A stretch of 64,000 bases of DNA from Bacteroides ovatus (GCF_001314995.1 NZ_CP012938.1:3162001-3226000), one strand, 5' to 3'; shown: positions 1 to 13,654, numbered from the stretch's first letter. Notes: generated by a model from the sequence alone, not told the origin. A program made the numbers and translations.

Positions 1-141
1 CAAATGTGGAAAGCTTTAGTAGCCGGTAGCAAATACGCAGACTGGCCCAATTTCGGAGAAGGAAAAGAAGGGCATATCCTGCTTCAAGACCATGGTGACG
101 AGGTTCATTTCAAAAATATAAAAATTAAAGAATTGGATTAA
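1..141 (+). CDS. C-terminal end of DUF1080 (3-keto-disaccharide hydrolase-like) protein, partial
   Basis: Frame 1 is open from the window edge to a TAA at 139-141 and encodes 46 residues. The tail, with [19 protein letters not shown], is the typical last beta-strand pair of DUF1080 concanavalin-like domains. These are secreted or periplasmic proteins linked to glycan breakdown, and some hydrolyse 3-keto-glycosides. A Gfo/Idh/MocA oxidoreductase follows on the same strand, and such oxidoreductases can make or reduce keto-sugars, so the pairing is sensible. The start lies outside the window, so length and signal peptide cannot be judged. Confidence 0.75.
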   Translation, partial: QMWKALVAGSKYADWPNFGEGKEGHILLQDHGDEVHFKNIKIKELD

Positions 142-157
142 CCGACAGGCCAAATAG

Positions 158-985
158 ATGCAAAACATTTTCAAGCAACTTCATGGAGAAAAAGGGGTAC
201 TCTACTCATGGTATGAAGCAATGCATACCCGTATTGATCTTATTATATGCAATAAGACGAAAGAGGAAAGCATCCTTATTACCCAATTGATAAAAAAGGA
301 AATACAAAGGATAGAAAAGGTTAGTAATAGATTCGATGAAACAAGCGAGCTATTCAATCTCAATCAAACCGCACATATAAAGCCGGTTTCCGTAAGTGAT
401 GAACTTTATTCCATATTATCAGATTGCTGCGATCTACATGTTCAAACCTGCCAATGTTTTGACATCACTATCCAATCAGTTCCCCAATTAACAAACAGGA
501 TGGGAAAGCTTATTATGGACGACATTCAAAAGACCGTTTATTTTACACGAAAAGGAATTAGTCTCGATTTATGTGGATATATAAAGGGATATGCGCTAGA
601 TTGCATACGGAAAATACTAGAAACAAACCATATATCCGATGCGCTGATTAATCTAGGTAACAGTTCCATATTGGCTATAGGCAATCAGCCTCTAGGACAA
701 GGATGGAAAATTGAACTGGGTTCTCCAAATTTCAACGCCACTATTGATAAAAGCATTATACTCAAAAACGAGATTTTAACAACTTCAGGTAACAAACGGG
801 CAAAACAAAAACATATTAAACATCCCATTACTAATCAATGGATCACAGGAATTCGAGAAGTTTCTGTTGTCACTTCGACAGGAAAAGAAGGTGAAGCTTT
901 ATCTACAGCATTATTTGTAGCAACTGAGCAGGAGCGTTTAAAGATATTGGCAAACTTTTCTTTTCCTTATTTCATAGTTAAATAA
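158..985 (+). CDS. ApbE-family FAD:protein FMN transferase-like protein
   Basis: 275 residues. ApbE family members attach FMN to threonine residues of exported flavoproteins using FAD and Mg2+. The family core is visible: a GYIKGYALD segment (140-148), NLGN (165-168) and TGKEGEALSTALF (241-253). Two usual metal/FAD positions differ. The common His-Asp-Pro motif reads KHPIT (221-225), and the usual Asp before ALSTALF is Glu246, so activity may be altered. No clear signal peptide or lipobox is seen at the given start, which is unusual for an exported enzyme. It lies 16 bp after the DUF1080 gene and 17 bp before the oxidoreductase, so the three are probably co-transcribed. It may act on a flavoprotein of the same locus, or be a divergent member with another role. 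Confidence 0.8.
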   Translation: MQNIFKQLHGEKGVLYSWYEAMHTRIDLIICNKTKEESILITQLIKKEIQRIEKVSNRFDETSELFNLNQTAHIKPVSVSDELYSILSDCCDLHVQTCQCFDITIQSVPQLTNRMGKLIMDDIQKTVYFTRKGISLDLCGYIKGYALDCIRKILETNHISDALINLGNSSILAIGNQPLGQGWKIELGSPNFNATIDKSIILKNEILTTSGNKRAKQKHIKHPITNQWITGIREVSVVTSTGKEGEALSTALFVATEQERLKILANFSFPYFIVK

Positions 986-1002
986 TAATATCAAAAGAAA
1001 AA

Positions 1003-2433
1003 ATGAAAAAAGAAGAACTTTCCAGACGAGATTTCATAAAAAAGGTAATGACACTTTCAGCTGCAGCAGCGCTCCCTTCTTGTCTAATCGGAAAAAATAT
1101 AGATGACAGCCTCAATGCATTGAAAGCGATATCCCCCAATGAGAAAATCAATTTAGCTTGCTGTGGTATTGGAAACCGGGGTGGAAGCATCATTAACGAT
1201 CTATATAATACCGGAATGGTAAATATTGTGGCTCTTTGTGATACAGAAATAGGTGCTGCACACACATTGGGTATCTTAAACAGATTCCCCAAAGTCCCCC
1301 GCTTTCAAGATTTCCGGAAAATGTTCGATAAAATGAGCAATCAAATTGATGCCGTCTGCATTGGAGTACCAGACCATACCCATTTCCCAATAACAATGCT
1401 GGCAATGAGCCTTGGCAAACATGTATATGTTGAAAAACCTTTGGCACGTACATTCATAGAATGTGAACTTATGATGCAGGCTGCAAAAAAATACGGTGTG
1501 GTTACCCAAATGGGGAATCAAGGGCATTCAGAAGCCAATTATTTCCAGTTCAAAGCATGGAAAGAAGCCGGCATCATAAAGGACGTGACGGCAATCACCG
1601 CGCATATGAATTCTGCACGTCGTTGGCATGGATGGGATGTGAACATGAAAGATTTTCCTCGTGCAGAGACGGTTCCTGCCACCCTTGATTGGGACTGTTG
1701 GCAAGGAGCACGCCCTCAACGCTCTTACAATCACGACTTCATTAACGGGCAATGGCGCTGTTGGTATGAATATGGCATGGGAGCTTTAGGCGACTGGGGC
1801 GCTCATATTATTGATACTGCTCATGAATTCTTGGAGTTAGGACTACCTTACGAAGTAAATCCGGTCAAACTATCCGGACACAATTCTTTCTTTTTTCCTA
1901 TGTCATCAACTATCTGTTTCCGATTTCCGAAGCGTAAAAATATGCCCGCATTAGACATAACCTGGTATGACGGCATTGATAACCAACCGGAGTTACCGGA
2001 AGGCTACGGAGTATCCGAGTATAATGCTGACATTCCGTTGGTAGGGAATCAAAAATTGCAGGCAAGTAAGCTCAATCCGGGCAAAATTATTTATAGCAAA
2101 GAATTTACTTTCAAAGGCGGATCGCACGGCAGTACGCTATCTATTATCGGTGATAAAGAAAAAAATATCAAGTATCCGGAGGTTCCAGCCAGCCCGTCCA
2201 ATCACTTTGAAAATTTCATCCGTGCCTGCAAAGGAGAAGAAAAGACACGTTCACCCTTCGAAGTGTCCGGACCATTAAGCCAAGTATTCTGTCTGGGAGT
2301 ATTAGCTCAACGATTAAATGTTCCATTAAAGTTTGATCGTGAACTTAAAATTATTACTAACAATAAATTAGCAAATGAACTATTAACCGGCGAGCCTCCA
2401 CGTAAAGGTTGGGAAGAATTCTACAAACTATAA
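1003..2433 (+). CDS. Tat-exported Gfo/Idh/MocA family oxidoreductase
   Basis: 476 residues. The N terminus has a twin-arginine signal (SRRDFIKKV, then an Ala-rich stretch and LPSC), so it is probably exported folded with its NAD(P) cofactor, perhaps as a lipoprotein at Cys27. A Rossmann glycine motif GIGNRGG (55-61) and the family EKP motif (144-146, in HVYVEKPLAR) are present, followed by the C-terminal alpha/beta sugar-binding domain. The family oxidises or reduces sugar hydroxyls. With the DUF1080 protein upstream it fits a 3-keto-glycoside cleavage route, which is inferred from context. It is the last gene of the + strand group and is followed by a hairpin terminator at 2509. Confidence 0.88.
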   Translation: MKKEELSRRDFIKKVMTLSAAAALPSCLIGKNIDDSLNALKAISPNEKINLACCGIGNRGGSIINDLYNTGMVNIVALCDTEIGAAHTLGILNRFPKVPRFQDFRKMFDKMSNQIDAVCIGVPDHTHFPITMLAMSLGKHVYVEKPLARTFIECELMMQAAKKYGVVTQMGNQGHSEANYFQFKAWKEAGIIKDVTAITAHMNSARRWHGWDVNMKDFPRAETVPATLDWDCWQGARPQRSYNHDFINGQWRCWYEYGMGALGDWGAHIIDTAHEFLELGLPYEVNPVKLSGHNSFFFPMSSTICFRFPKRKNMPALDITWYDGIDNQPELPEGYGVSEYNADIPLVGNQKLQASKLNPGKIIYSKEFTFKGGSHGSTLSIIGDKEKNIKYPEVPASPSNHFENFIRACKGEEKTRSPFEVSGPLSQVFCLGVLAQRLNVPLKFDRELKIITNNKLANELLTGEPPRKGWEEFYKL

Positions 2434-2508
2434 ATCCAAAGTTAAATATAAGGAATCAACTGCAAAGTGATAGACCAAGTATTTATGAGATTAAAATTTG
2501 CAGTAAAC

Positions 2509-2547
2509 AAATGGGCTAACTCTAGAAGACAAGGGTTAGCCCATTTT
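2509..2547 (+). terminator. Rho-independent terminator after the oxidoreductase gene
   Basis: A 12-bp perfect stem (AAATGGGCTAAC at 2509-2520 and GTTAGCCCATTT at 2535-2546) has a 14-nt loop and a short T run. It lies 75 bp after the + strand stop. The stem is symmetrical and also lies beyond the end of the opposing - strand glycosidase operon (2764). The rest of 2434-2763 is AT-rich with no gene seen. Confidence 0.75.
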
Positions 2548-2763
2548 AAAGTTATCTGTAAAATCATGCGTTTACATAGAAACTTCGTATTTATATGGTG
2601 CCAAACAAATTTCAATTAGCATATATTTATTTCCTGTATCTAATATACTTATCCCAAATACTCTCAGACGAATAAAATTATTCATAAAAAGACGTAAACT
2701 CATTTCGCTATTATTTAATCTTCCCATTATATATTGATTATTTATTTGATAATATAGTCACTT

Positions 2764-4356
2764 TCAACTGTTCTTCTTTCCAATCCCCCGTTTTTTTGAA
2801 ACCGGAAGCACCAGTTCTACTTTTTCATAAGGTCGCAGCACCGGAATCTTCCCTGAAGCGATTCTTATCCTCTTGTTGCCATCAATAGTTTCAATCTCCA
2901 ATACCGACTGTTCAGATACTGACAATCCAAAATTCTGTATTTCAATCTTACATTGAGTCGTCCTTCGGTTAAGAAAACAGGTGCACGCGCCGAAAGAATA
3001 GGTGCGTTATAGTCCACATGAGGGAGACGGGCATATCCATAAAGTAATTTGCCTTGAACAGAACGCCCTATCAACTTTAAAACAAACTCTTCTTCCGTAA
3101 CTCCATGACCTTTCGCATCAAAAATGACAATCAAGTCATTTCCATCTTTTTCTGTTTTCAGCACGCTGCATCCCCTGCCGTAATTCACTTCTTCAGATGC
3201 ACCGAACCGTAATGACCGAATATCTATATCCGTATGGGGATTAAAACCTTCTTCGGCCTTGATTCTCACCTGTATGCTTTTTGTTTTGGGGTGTATCGGT
3301 TCAGTATTCATAACAGTCAAGATCAATCCGGGATTTAATGGAATACTGATGTTTTTCGAACTATGGTTGTCATAGGGCTTGTCCTGATGCTTTAAAGTAT
3401 CTATGACGGCAAAATTTGCTTGAACAGCACGGCCATATTGATCCTGAAGAATCTTGATTCGTTCAAATTTAAACCAATCTTCCACTACACCGTCTTCGTG
3501 AATTGCAATTCCAGGCATATAAGCCTCTCCGGGATCAATGACCCATTTTACACCATCTTTGGAACGAAGGTAATAAGCAATCCTGCCATACCAGTCGTTG
3601 ACAATCATATGATATTGGACAGAATCTCTCCATATTACCGGATCCTCAAAGCGCCCATCCACATTAGGATAGACACTTTCGTCCGTAATCTGATGATAAG
3701 TTGACAATCCGTCACGACTTATCCAAATGCCTCCTCCACGGCAAACCATTACGAACGAGCCGTCTTCCCATTGAGCAAAAGAAAGATTAGACAATCCCTC
3801 AATCACTTTGCGATCACGCGAATCAAAATCGAACTTACCATATTTCCATACTCCGTTCACATCATCAGTCACGTACCGTCCGTCAATAACATATAACACA
3901 TACCTTCCATCTTTCAAGCGAAACACTTCCGGATTATGCCCCCTTCCAATGATATTATGAAGTTTGAATGGTCCGGTCGGAGTGTCACTCACCGTATTAA
4001 ATACATATGACTTAGGCCACTCCATATGTCCTGCTGATGAATTTTCCAGCCAACCGCAAACGAAAAGGTGGTATTGCCCATCTTCTGCCTTTTGAATGTT
4101 TCCTCCCCAATATGACCACACACGATCCTCAATCCCATTATCAACATATCGAGGGATGACAGAGGTTGCCCCCCCATGTATCAGACGAAAGAATGTTGCC
4201 CTTCATAGGCAAAAAACGATCCATAAAACGAGCGCCTTCAATCAATTTACTCCACTCTACAGGGCGTTTACGCTCTATGATTTGTGAAAGAATGGTAACA
4301 GGAGTCATAAATAATACCATTCCGAAAACTAAAAATTTAAAAATATTATTTTTCAT
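2764..4356 (-). pseudogene. Secreted five-bladed beta-propeller glycosidase (GH43/GH117-like) with two frameshifts
   Basis: Three frame segments reconstruct one protein of about 530 residues. It starts with a signal peptide (MKNNIFKFLVFGMVLF, start 4356) and runs to DTWGG. There a G7 run (C7 on the + strand, 4169-4175) shifts the frame; one G fewer gives the continuous reading ATSVIPRYVDNGIEDR then VWSYWGGN. The propeller repeats follow (HNPEVFRLKDGRYVLYV, FEDPVIWRDSVQYHMIV). A second shift near 2955-2975 cuts off the C-terminal beta-domain, which continues in the neighbouring frame as KIEIQNFGLSVSEQSVLEIE and ends at 2764. The second break is not in a homopolymer. Exact family and substrate are not recognised. 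As sequenced the gene cannot give the full enzyme. Confidence 0.72.
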
Positions 4357-4389
4357 ATTATCCCTGTTTATTGGTTTCGATTATAAGCA

Positions 4390-7493
<3,104 letters not shown>

Positions 7494-8588
7494 TCATTCA
7501 ATAACGGTTCTGTTTACTTCCACCGATTCATCCGGAAATGGATTAGTGATAAGTGCTACTTCTTGGGGAGACTTGGGCTGAACGGTAATACCTTCTTTTG
7601 TCTGTTCAACGTAAGCCATAGTCCCATCAGGTTTATAATACAAATAGTCCACACATACAGACCTGCGTCCGATAGCGCCCGGGATTCCATTCAATGTAAG
7701 CTTGGCATTGTGATAGAAAAGATACCAATTTCCTTTATACTCGATAATACCCGGATGAATAGTAAAACTATTTTCTGCCATTCCGGTTAATGCTCCACGG
7801 TAAGTCCATGTTCCTTCCATATCGGTAGCCGTTGCATAGTGCATCATTTCACGTTCATCACCTGATGAAGCATACGTCAAATAATAAAGTCCATTGTGCT
7901 TATGAAGCCATGGTCCTTCCATAAAATTAGGTAAATCTAGTATTTGTATCGGACCGTCTAACTCAATCATATTCGGTTTTAATTTAACTAAAAAGCATGT
8001 ACCGTTGCCCCAACTCATCCAGGGTGTTCCCTCCTCATCAAAGAAAACAGTGGGGTCAATATCGTTCCACCAGCCTCGCGGACCGTTGGGAGTCATATCA
8101 TCAGTAATCAGCGGTGTTCCCCGGGCATCAGTAAAAGGACCTAGCGGATTATCAGCAACAGCCACTCCAACCGTTTTACTGTTGTATGGTTCTCCGGCCT
8201 GTACAGTGGTATAATAATAGAATTTTCCATCTTTCTCAACAACCTGTGAAGCCCAAGCTTCTCCTACAGCCCACTTAAAGTCAGTCGGTTTCAGTACAGA
8301 ACCATGGTCTGTCCAGGTTTTCATATCCGTCGTAGAATAACAGAGCCACTCTGTGATGTTAAACTCTTTTCCACCCGAAGCTGAATTCTGACCTTCATAA
8401 TATTCATCGTGTCCGACATAAAGATACAACACACCGTCATACACCATCGGAGCAGGGTCTGCCGTAAACTTATCCACTATCATCGGATTACCCTTCAGTT
8501 CAAATTTCTTCGTATTATCTTCTTGCTTACAACACATAAACAAAAGCATAAAGCAGGAAACTGCGACAATTAATGTTTTTATATGCAT
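7494..8588 (-). CDS. GH43 lipoprotein, probable alpha-L-arabinofuranosidase/beta-xylosidase
   Basis: 364 residues. A signal peptide with a Cys-rich lipobox region (LLFMCCKQE, residues 15-23) suggests a membrane-anchored enzyme. The GH43 five-bladed propeller triad is in place: Asp44 in FTADPAPMVY (base), Asp178 in NDIDPTVF (pKa modulator) and Glu224 in FMEGPWLHK (acid). There is no accessory module. The stop is 6 bp from the GH2 start and the gene is 6 bp from the GH31 stop, so it belongs to one operon. Members of this family remove arabinofuranose or xylose; context favours an arabinosyl side chain. It resembles the catalytic part of the GH43-CBM6 protein at 17000-18460. Confidence 0.88.
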   Translation of the reverse strand: MHIKTLIVAVSCFMLLFMCCKQEDNTKKFELKGNPMIVDKFTADPAPMVYDGVLYLYVGHDEYYEGQNSASGGKEFNITEWLCYSTTDMKTWTDHGSVLKPTDFKWAVGEAWASQVVEKDGKFYYYTTVQAGEPYNSKTVGVAVADNPLGPFTDARGTPLITDDMTPNGPRGWWNDIDPTVFFDEEGTPWMSWGNGTCFLVKLKPNMIELDGPIQILDLPNFMEGPWLHKHNGLYYLTYASSGDEREMMHYATATDMEGTWTYRGALTGMAENSFTIHPGIIEYKGNWYLFYHNAKLTLNGIPGAIGRRSVCVDYLYYKPDGTMAYVEQTKEGITVQPKSPQEVALITNPFPDESVEVNRTVIE

Positions 8589-8594
8589 GCTATA

Positions 8595-11222
8595 TTAGAT
8601 TTTTATAGTTTGTTTTTTACCTTCGTAAATGATCTCCCGCACTTGCAAAGAAGCACCTGCCCCGATTCCTTCCTCCGGTGAAACAAGTACCAGATTAAAT
8701 CTTTTAACCTTTTCCATACCTTCGAATCCCCCTTTACGGTTAGCAATAACCAACGTCTTTTTATTCTCATTCCATTCGAATTCAATCATACTAAACTTTC
8801 CCTGTTCGTAATTGTAATTGTCTCCTTCGTCTTCATACAGCACGAAAGTAGCATCAGCACCAGGATAAATGCGAATCTCAAGGGGGGTATCTTTGCATTC
8901 GGACGCATATTGCTTACCAAAGCTAAATGGGAATATGGAACCGCCTTTAACAAATAAAGGTATTTTAGCTAAATCTATATCTACCTCCGTCGTCTGTCCT
9001 CCCCTATATTTCTTTCCACTCCAAAAGTCGACCCAACCGGCAACATCTTCCGGCAAATAAACGCTCCATCGGCTGACGGAAGGTTCGGTAACGGGAGCGA
9101 CAAGTAACGACTTACCGAACATAAACTGATGCTTCTGCTCCAGCGCCTGCCGGTCGTCCGGGAAATCCATTACAAGTGGACGCATCAATGTAGAACCCGA
9201 AAAAGACACCTCAGCAGCGTGCGAATAAATATAGGGTAACATACTGTATCGCAAATGGATATATTTTGCGGTAATATCTTCTACTTCTTTTCCATAGTGC
9301 CACGGTTCTGTTTGGCTCATATAACCATGTACACGCATCAGCGGAAAAAAAGTAGAAGCCTGTAACCAGCGAAGAAAGCGTTCTTGATAAACTTTGTCCG
9401 TATATTGGTCACCCGGGCGAAAGAAACCTCCGGCATCATAAGTCCACCAAGGTAGTCCTGAAGCCATTTGGTTCAGCCCGCCCGCTATCTGACGACGTAA
9501 AGTTTCCCAGTCGTTTCCTACATCTCCCGACCAAGTTGCAGCAGCATACCGTTGCATACCCGAAAAGCCACTACGGGTCAGAATCATAGCCCGTTTATGA
9601 GGTGCGTCTTTCCGAAGACCCTCATAAACGGTTTTATTGACATAGATCGGGTAGACATTCCGATAGACTTCACCCGGCACTTTACCGTTATTTATCCTGC
9701 GATTATACAAATCATCGTTTTCCGGTTCAGTTGCATCCTGCCACCAAGCGTCTATGCCATAGGGCTGCAAAAGTCCCTTGCTGAAATTCTGCCAGTAGAA
9801 AGCAGCAGCATCGGGGTTGAAAAAATCAATCCATTCGCTACCTGGAATATAATAGCCTTTTGACATGATTTGCTTGCCCAATTCGGAATTAACATCGACT
9901 TTCGACCATACAGAAACCATCAAACGCATATTCATTTCGTGCAGTTTACGAACCATTTCCGCTGGATCCGGATATCGTTCTTCATCAAAGCGCATGGCAT
10001 TCCAGCCGTACTTCCCCCAGTATTGCCAATCCTGAACAATCACATCGATCGGTAGTTTACGTTGGCGGAAACTCGCTGCGTTTTTCAATAGTTCAGCTTG
10101 TGTGTTATAGCGTTCGCGACAATGAATATATCCCATAGACCAAAGAGGCATCATGGGCGCATCTCCTGTTAACTGCCTATAACTCGCAATCACTTCGTCT
10201 GCATTTCCTACAAATACGGTATAATCCAATGCTTGTGCAACAGGTGAACGAAATGTGGTTTCATTTGTTACTTTACGCCAATAAAGTGAAGGTTTATCAT
10301 TTCGATCACCCTGCACTTCTATCCGGTGTCTTCCCTTTTCCAGTTTGACGATAAAGGAGGTGGTAGGCGGAAGCCAGATATTATTTACATTCACCACATT
10401 TTTGCCATTAATGGACACATAATGTTTCCGCGCCATCTTTTGCCCCACATCCAAAAGAATCGAATAATTGCCGCTCTCGGTAATGTCAATATCAGCTGTG
10501 AATGCACTTATCTTTCTCACTTCCTGCTTATTTCCGGTAGTAGAAGTAGCATCTACAGTTATCGTTTCCCCTGCTGAACTAGACGGAGACAAGTTTACGC
10601 TCTTATCTGCCGGATTAAAATCAGTAAGTCCGTAATTACTCCAAAGAAGGCCATACCCCTTATTGGAGAGGATAAAAGGGATGGCTATCTGAGTGTTAAC
10701 TTGTGTCAATCGACGTGTTAACCCGCGTACATTCAGGTAGCCATCCTGAAACTGACCGGTTCCGTAGAGATATTCATCAACTGGAGAAATAAATTGTTGC
10801 TCGACAAGATAGGTTGGTTCTCCCTGTATGGTCGATTGCTCCATCCGGCGCCCTCCTACTTTTTCTTCCAAAACTATTTTCCCGTTACGGTCTTTAAAAA
10901 TCAATGTATTATTCCCCTTATTATATATTGCCGAAATATTATCAAGAGAGAGAATTGCCTGTGACTGACTTTCCTTGATTCTATATTTCGGAATCTTGGT
11001 ACTTCCAACATAAATCAGTTCTTCCATCTCTTTTGAATCCGGACGTGTAAACCTGACCCGTATGGAACGATCGTTCAACGGCATCAACCGAAGTGTCCCA
11101 GCTTCTGTTTGAATAATTATGCCTTTCGTCTCTGACTTATCCGAGCATGTGCTTGCAGATAAACCGACTATACCTATCATAAGGCCAATCAATACTGCTT
11201 CTATTTTTTTTGCCATATACAT
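8595..11222 (-). CDS. GH31 alpha-glycosidase with PA14 insert, probable alpha-xylosidase
   Basis: 875 residues. The N-terminal signal/lipoprotein region reads LIGIVGLSASTC. A galactose-mutarotase-like N domain precedes a PA14-type insert (about residues 205-320) and the (beta/alpha)8 barrel. The nucleophile Asp is in AWWQDATEP and the acid/base Asp in TWSGDVGN. A PA14 insertion in GH31 is known from xyloglucan alpha-xylosidases such as Cellvibrio Xyl31A. With GH2, GH43 and fucosidase neighbours, removal of alpha-1,6-xylose from xyloglucan oligosaccharides is the most likely role; alpha-glucosidase remains possible. The gene is full length without frame problems. Confidence 0.87.
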   Translation of the reverse strand: MYMAKKIEAVLIGLMIGIVGLSASTCSDKSETKGIIIQTEAGTLRLMPLNDRSIRVRFTRPDSKEMEELIYVGSTKIPKYRIKESQSQAILSLDNISAIYNKGNNTLIFKDRNGKIVLEEKVGGRRMEQSTIQGEPTYLVEQQFISPVDEYLYGTGQFQDGYLNVRGLTRRLTQVNTQIAIPFILSNKGYGLLWSNYGLTDFNPADKSVNLSPSSSAGETITVDATSTTGNKQEVRKISAFTADIDITESGNYSILLDVGQKMARKHYVSINGKNVVNVNNIWLPPTTSFIVKLEKGRHRIEVQGDRNDKPSLYWRKVTNETTFRSPVAQALDYTVFVGNADEVIASYRQLTGDAPMMPLWSMGYIHCRERYNTQAELLKNAASFRQRKLPIDVIVQDWQYWGKYGWNAMRFDEERYPDPAEMVRKLHEMNMRLMVSVWSKVDVNSELGKQIMSKGYYIPGSEWIDFFNPDAAAFYWQNFSKGLLQPYGIDAWWQDATEPENDDLYNRRINNGKVPGEVYRNVYPIYVNKTVYEGLRKDAPHKRAMILTRSGFSGMQRYAAATWSGDVGNDWETLRRQIAGGLNQMASGLPWWTYDAGGFFRPGDQYTDKVYQERFLRWLQASTFFPLMRVHGYMSQTEPWHYGKEVEDITAKYIHLRYSMLPYIYSHAAEVSFSGSTLMRPLVMDFPDDRQALEQKHQFMFGKSLLVAPVTEPSVSRWSVYLPEDVAGWVDFWSGKKYRGGQTTEVDIDLAKIPLFVKGGSIFPFSFGKQYASECKDTPLEIRIYPGADATFVLYEDEGDNYNYEQGKFSMIEFEWNENKKTLVIANRKGGFEGMEKVKRFNLVLVSPEEGIGAGASLQVREIIYEGKKQTIKI

Positions 11223-11227
11223 GATCT

Positions 11228-13654
11228 TTATTCTGCTCTTTTAAAAGTATATTTTCCTCCGACTTTTGTAGTAATATCATATTCATACACCTTTTTCAAA
11301 GCACTTCCTTTGAAAGAAGCCTGCGTCGAGATCACAGGAGAAGTTATATTTACTCTTTCGAAAAACCTATTGGCATTTTTCCCTTTGGCTTCTTTCAAGC
11401 CTTTGCCTGTCAAGGGTACATATGAACGTATCCGCAGGTTATCACCTAAGCTAGACAATACAGTTACCTCCGTCACTTCGCCCTTATCCCATTGCATAGA
11501 TACCTCAAAGCCCCCACGAGCCTTGATCCCCGATACGCTTCCCTTATTCCATACCTCGGGAAGGGCCGGCAACAGATGAACAGCCCCGTCATGACTTTGA
11601 AGCAGCATTTCAGCAACGCCAGCGGTAAGTCCGAAGTTTCCGTCAATCTGGAAAGGTGGGTGCGCGGTAAACATGTTGGGATAAGTACGACCGCTTTGTG
11701 AACTCCCACCCGCCAATGTAAGCATATTTTTTACGATTTTATAGGCATGATTGCCATCCAGCAAGCGTGCCCAAAGATTTACTTTCCAACCTATTGACCA
11801 ACCAGTTGCCATATCCCCTCTGTAGATTAGGGAGTTGCGTGCCGCCTCAAATAATTCGGGAGTACGGTAAGGAGATATTTGATTGCCGGGATACAATCCG
11901 TAAAGATGTGAAACGTGACGATGCTTGTTCTTCGGATCGTCTATATCTTCAAGCCATTCCTGCAACTGAGTATGCTTACCAATGTGCATGGGAGGCAATT
12001 TCTCCAATAACTCGTACAATTTTTGACGGTAAACGGGACTTTCACCCAATATTTCATTGGCTTTAGCCGTTTTTGTGAGCAGTTCGATAATCAGTTGATT
12101 GTCCATGGTACATCCGGCTACAACGCCTCCCTGTTCAGGTGAAACAGAAGGGCAAACAACCATCCAGTCATATTTAGGATGCTTAACCATGCTGCTCAAA
12201 AAGTAATCAGCAGCTCCCTTCATAGCCGGGTACACATCGGCTAGAAATTTCTTATCACCAGTATAAAGGTAGTGCTCCCAAAGGTGTTGGCATACCCAGG
12301 CTCCACCAGTGGGCCACATGCCAGACCGGGCAAAATCTATCGGCCCCGTTACCCGCCAGATATCTGTATTATGATGAACAGTCCATCCTTCGGCATTATA
12401 CATCATAGCAGCAGTCCGTCGTCCGTTTTCCGACAAATCCTTTACCATTTGCAGGAAAGGAAGATGAGTTTCGCTCAGATTAGTCACTTCAGCAGGCCAA
12501 TAATTCATTTCAGCATTGATATTGAGAGTGTATTTACTATCCCATGAAGGATTCATCTGATGACACCAGATTCCTTGCAAATTGGCAGGTTGACCACCAG
12601 GTTGGGACGAACAGATCAACAAGTAACGTCCAAACTGGGTCAAGAGTGTAACCAAAGAAGGATCCTGATCAATTTGAAAATCAGCAATCCGTTGTAGCGT
12701 ATTTTTCTTCACACCGTCAGAACGGTTTCCCAAATTAAGTTTGAACCGGTTAAATTGCTGGCTGAATATTTCAATATGTTTTTTCAAGGCAGCTTTATAA
12801 TTGTTCTTTATCGCACAATCGAGTTTTTGAGTCACTTTGGCTACGTACTCGTCACCTCCCAACGTTTTATAATCGATAAAATTGCTGCCGATAGAAATAT
12901 AAAGTGTAGCTACGGTTGCATTTTTTACGACAATCCTATTATTTAAAACTTCTGCCTCACCGTCATTCGTCACTACCCGGGTATGTATCTGATAGTTTAT
13001 TTCTCCGGGTATACCTTCATGATCGGTTCCCTTACTGTGAAATATCAACGTGCTTCCTTTAACCGATACATTAAAATTAACAGGTCTGCTATATTCCAAG
13101 ACAAAATTTATTGCTCTTTTCCGGCTTGCCGTTATACGCATAACAATCACGTCATCAGCAAAAGAAGCATAAGCTTCACGTGCGTATTCCACACCGTCCA
13201 CCGTATAACGTGTAGTTGAAACAGCACGACCAAGATCGAGTTCGCGGTAAAAGTTCTGATAATTCTCATGTCCGGGAAAATTCAGAATGATACTACCTGC
13301 AGTTTGGAAGGGCATTCCATGTGCACGAGTAAAGAAGGTTTCGTTAATGAGTTTATCAGCCTCTGTGTTTTTTCCTGCAAAAATAAGTTTCCGGGCTTCA
13401 GGCAATGCTTGCACAGCTTTAGGATTATCATTGCGGTAAGGGCTGCCTCCCCAAATGGTTTCTTCATTCAATTGAAGTTCTTCGCGTTGCGGAATACCAT
13501 AAACCATAGCTCCCAGCCTGGAATTACCCAAAGGAAGAGCTTCTTCCCACACTTTAGCAGGTCGGTCATACCACAATTTAAGCTCCTGAGCAGATATACG
13601 GTTTCCCATAATAACACATACGATCAGTAATAAATAACAGATACTTTTCTTCAT
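11228..13654 (-). CDS. GH95 alpha-L-fucosidase (or alpha-L-galactosidase)
   Basis: 808 residues with a signal peptide (MKKSICYLLLIVCVIMGNRISAQ, cleaved after A22 or Q23). The N-terminal beta-sandwich begins LWYDRPAKVWEEALPLGN; the central (alpha/alpha)6 barrel has NAEMNYWPAEVTNLSE and GGAWVCQHLWEHYLYTGD; a C-terminal beta-domain contains LLPALPEVW. All are standard for GH95. The family cleaves alpha-1,2-L-fucose (some members L-galactose) by inversion. In this locus it would remove the fucosyl cap of galactosyl side chains before the GH2 enzyme acts. The frame is intact. It lies 5 bp from the GH31 gene. Confidence 0.9.
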   Translation of the reverse strand: MKKSICYLLLIVCVIMGNRISAQELKLWYDRPAKVWEEALPLGNSRLGAMVYGIPQREELQLNEETIWGGSPYRNDNPKAVQALPEARKLIFAGKNTEADKLINETFFTRAHGMPFQTAGSIILNFPGHENYQNFYRELDLGRAVSTTRYTVDGVEYAREAYASFADDVIVMRITASRKRAINFVLEYSRPVNFNVSVKGSTLIFHSKGTDHEGIPGEINYQIHTRVVTNDGEAEVLNNRIVVKNATVATLYISIGSNFIDYKTLGGDEYVAKVTQKLDCAIKNNYKAALKKHIEIFSQQFNRFKLNLGNRSDGVKKNTLQRIADFQIDQDPSLVTLLTQFGRYLLICSSQPGGQPANLQGIWCHQMNPSWDSKYTLNINAEMNYWPAEVTNLSETHLPFLQMVKDLSENGRRTAAMMYNAEGWTVHHNTDIWRVTGPIDFARSGMWPTGGAWVCQHLWEHYLYTGDKKFLADVYPAMKGAADYFLSSMVKHPKYDWMVVCPSVSPEQGGVVAGCTMDNQLIIELLTKTAKANEILGESPVYRQKLYELLEKLPPMHIGKHTQLQEWLEDIDDPKNKHRHVSHLYGLYPGNQISPYRTPELFEAARNSLIYRGDMATGWSIGWKVNLWARLLDGNHAYKIVKNMLTLAGGSSQSGRTYPNMFTAHPPFQIDGNFGLTAGVAEMLLQSHDGAVHLLPALPEVWNKGSVSGIKARGGFEVSMQWDKGEVTEVTVLSSLGDNLRIRSYVPLTGKGLKEAKGKNANRFFERVNITSPVISTQASFKGSALKKVYEYDITTKVGGKYTFKRAE

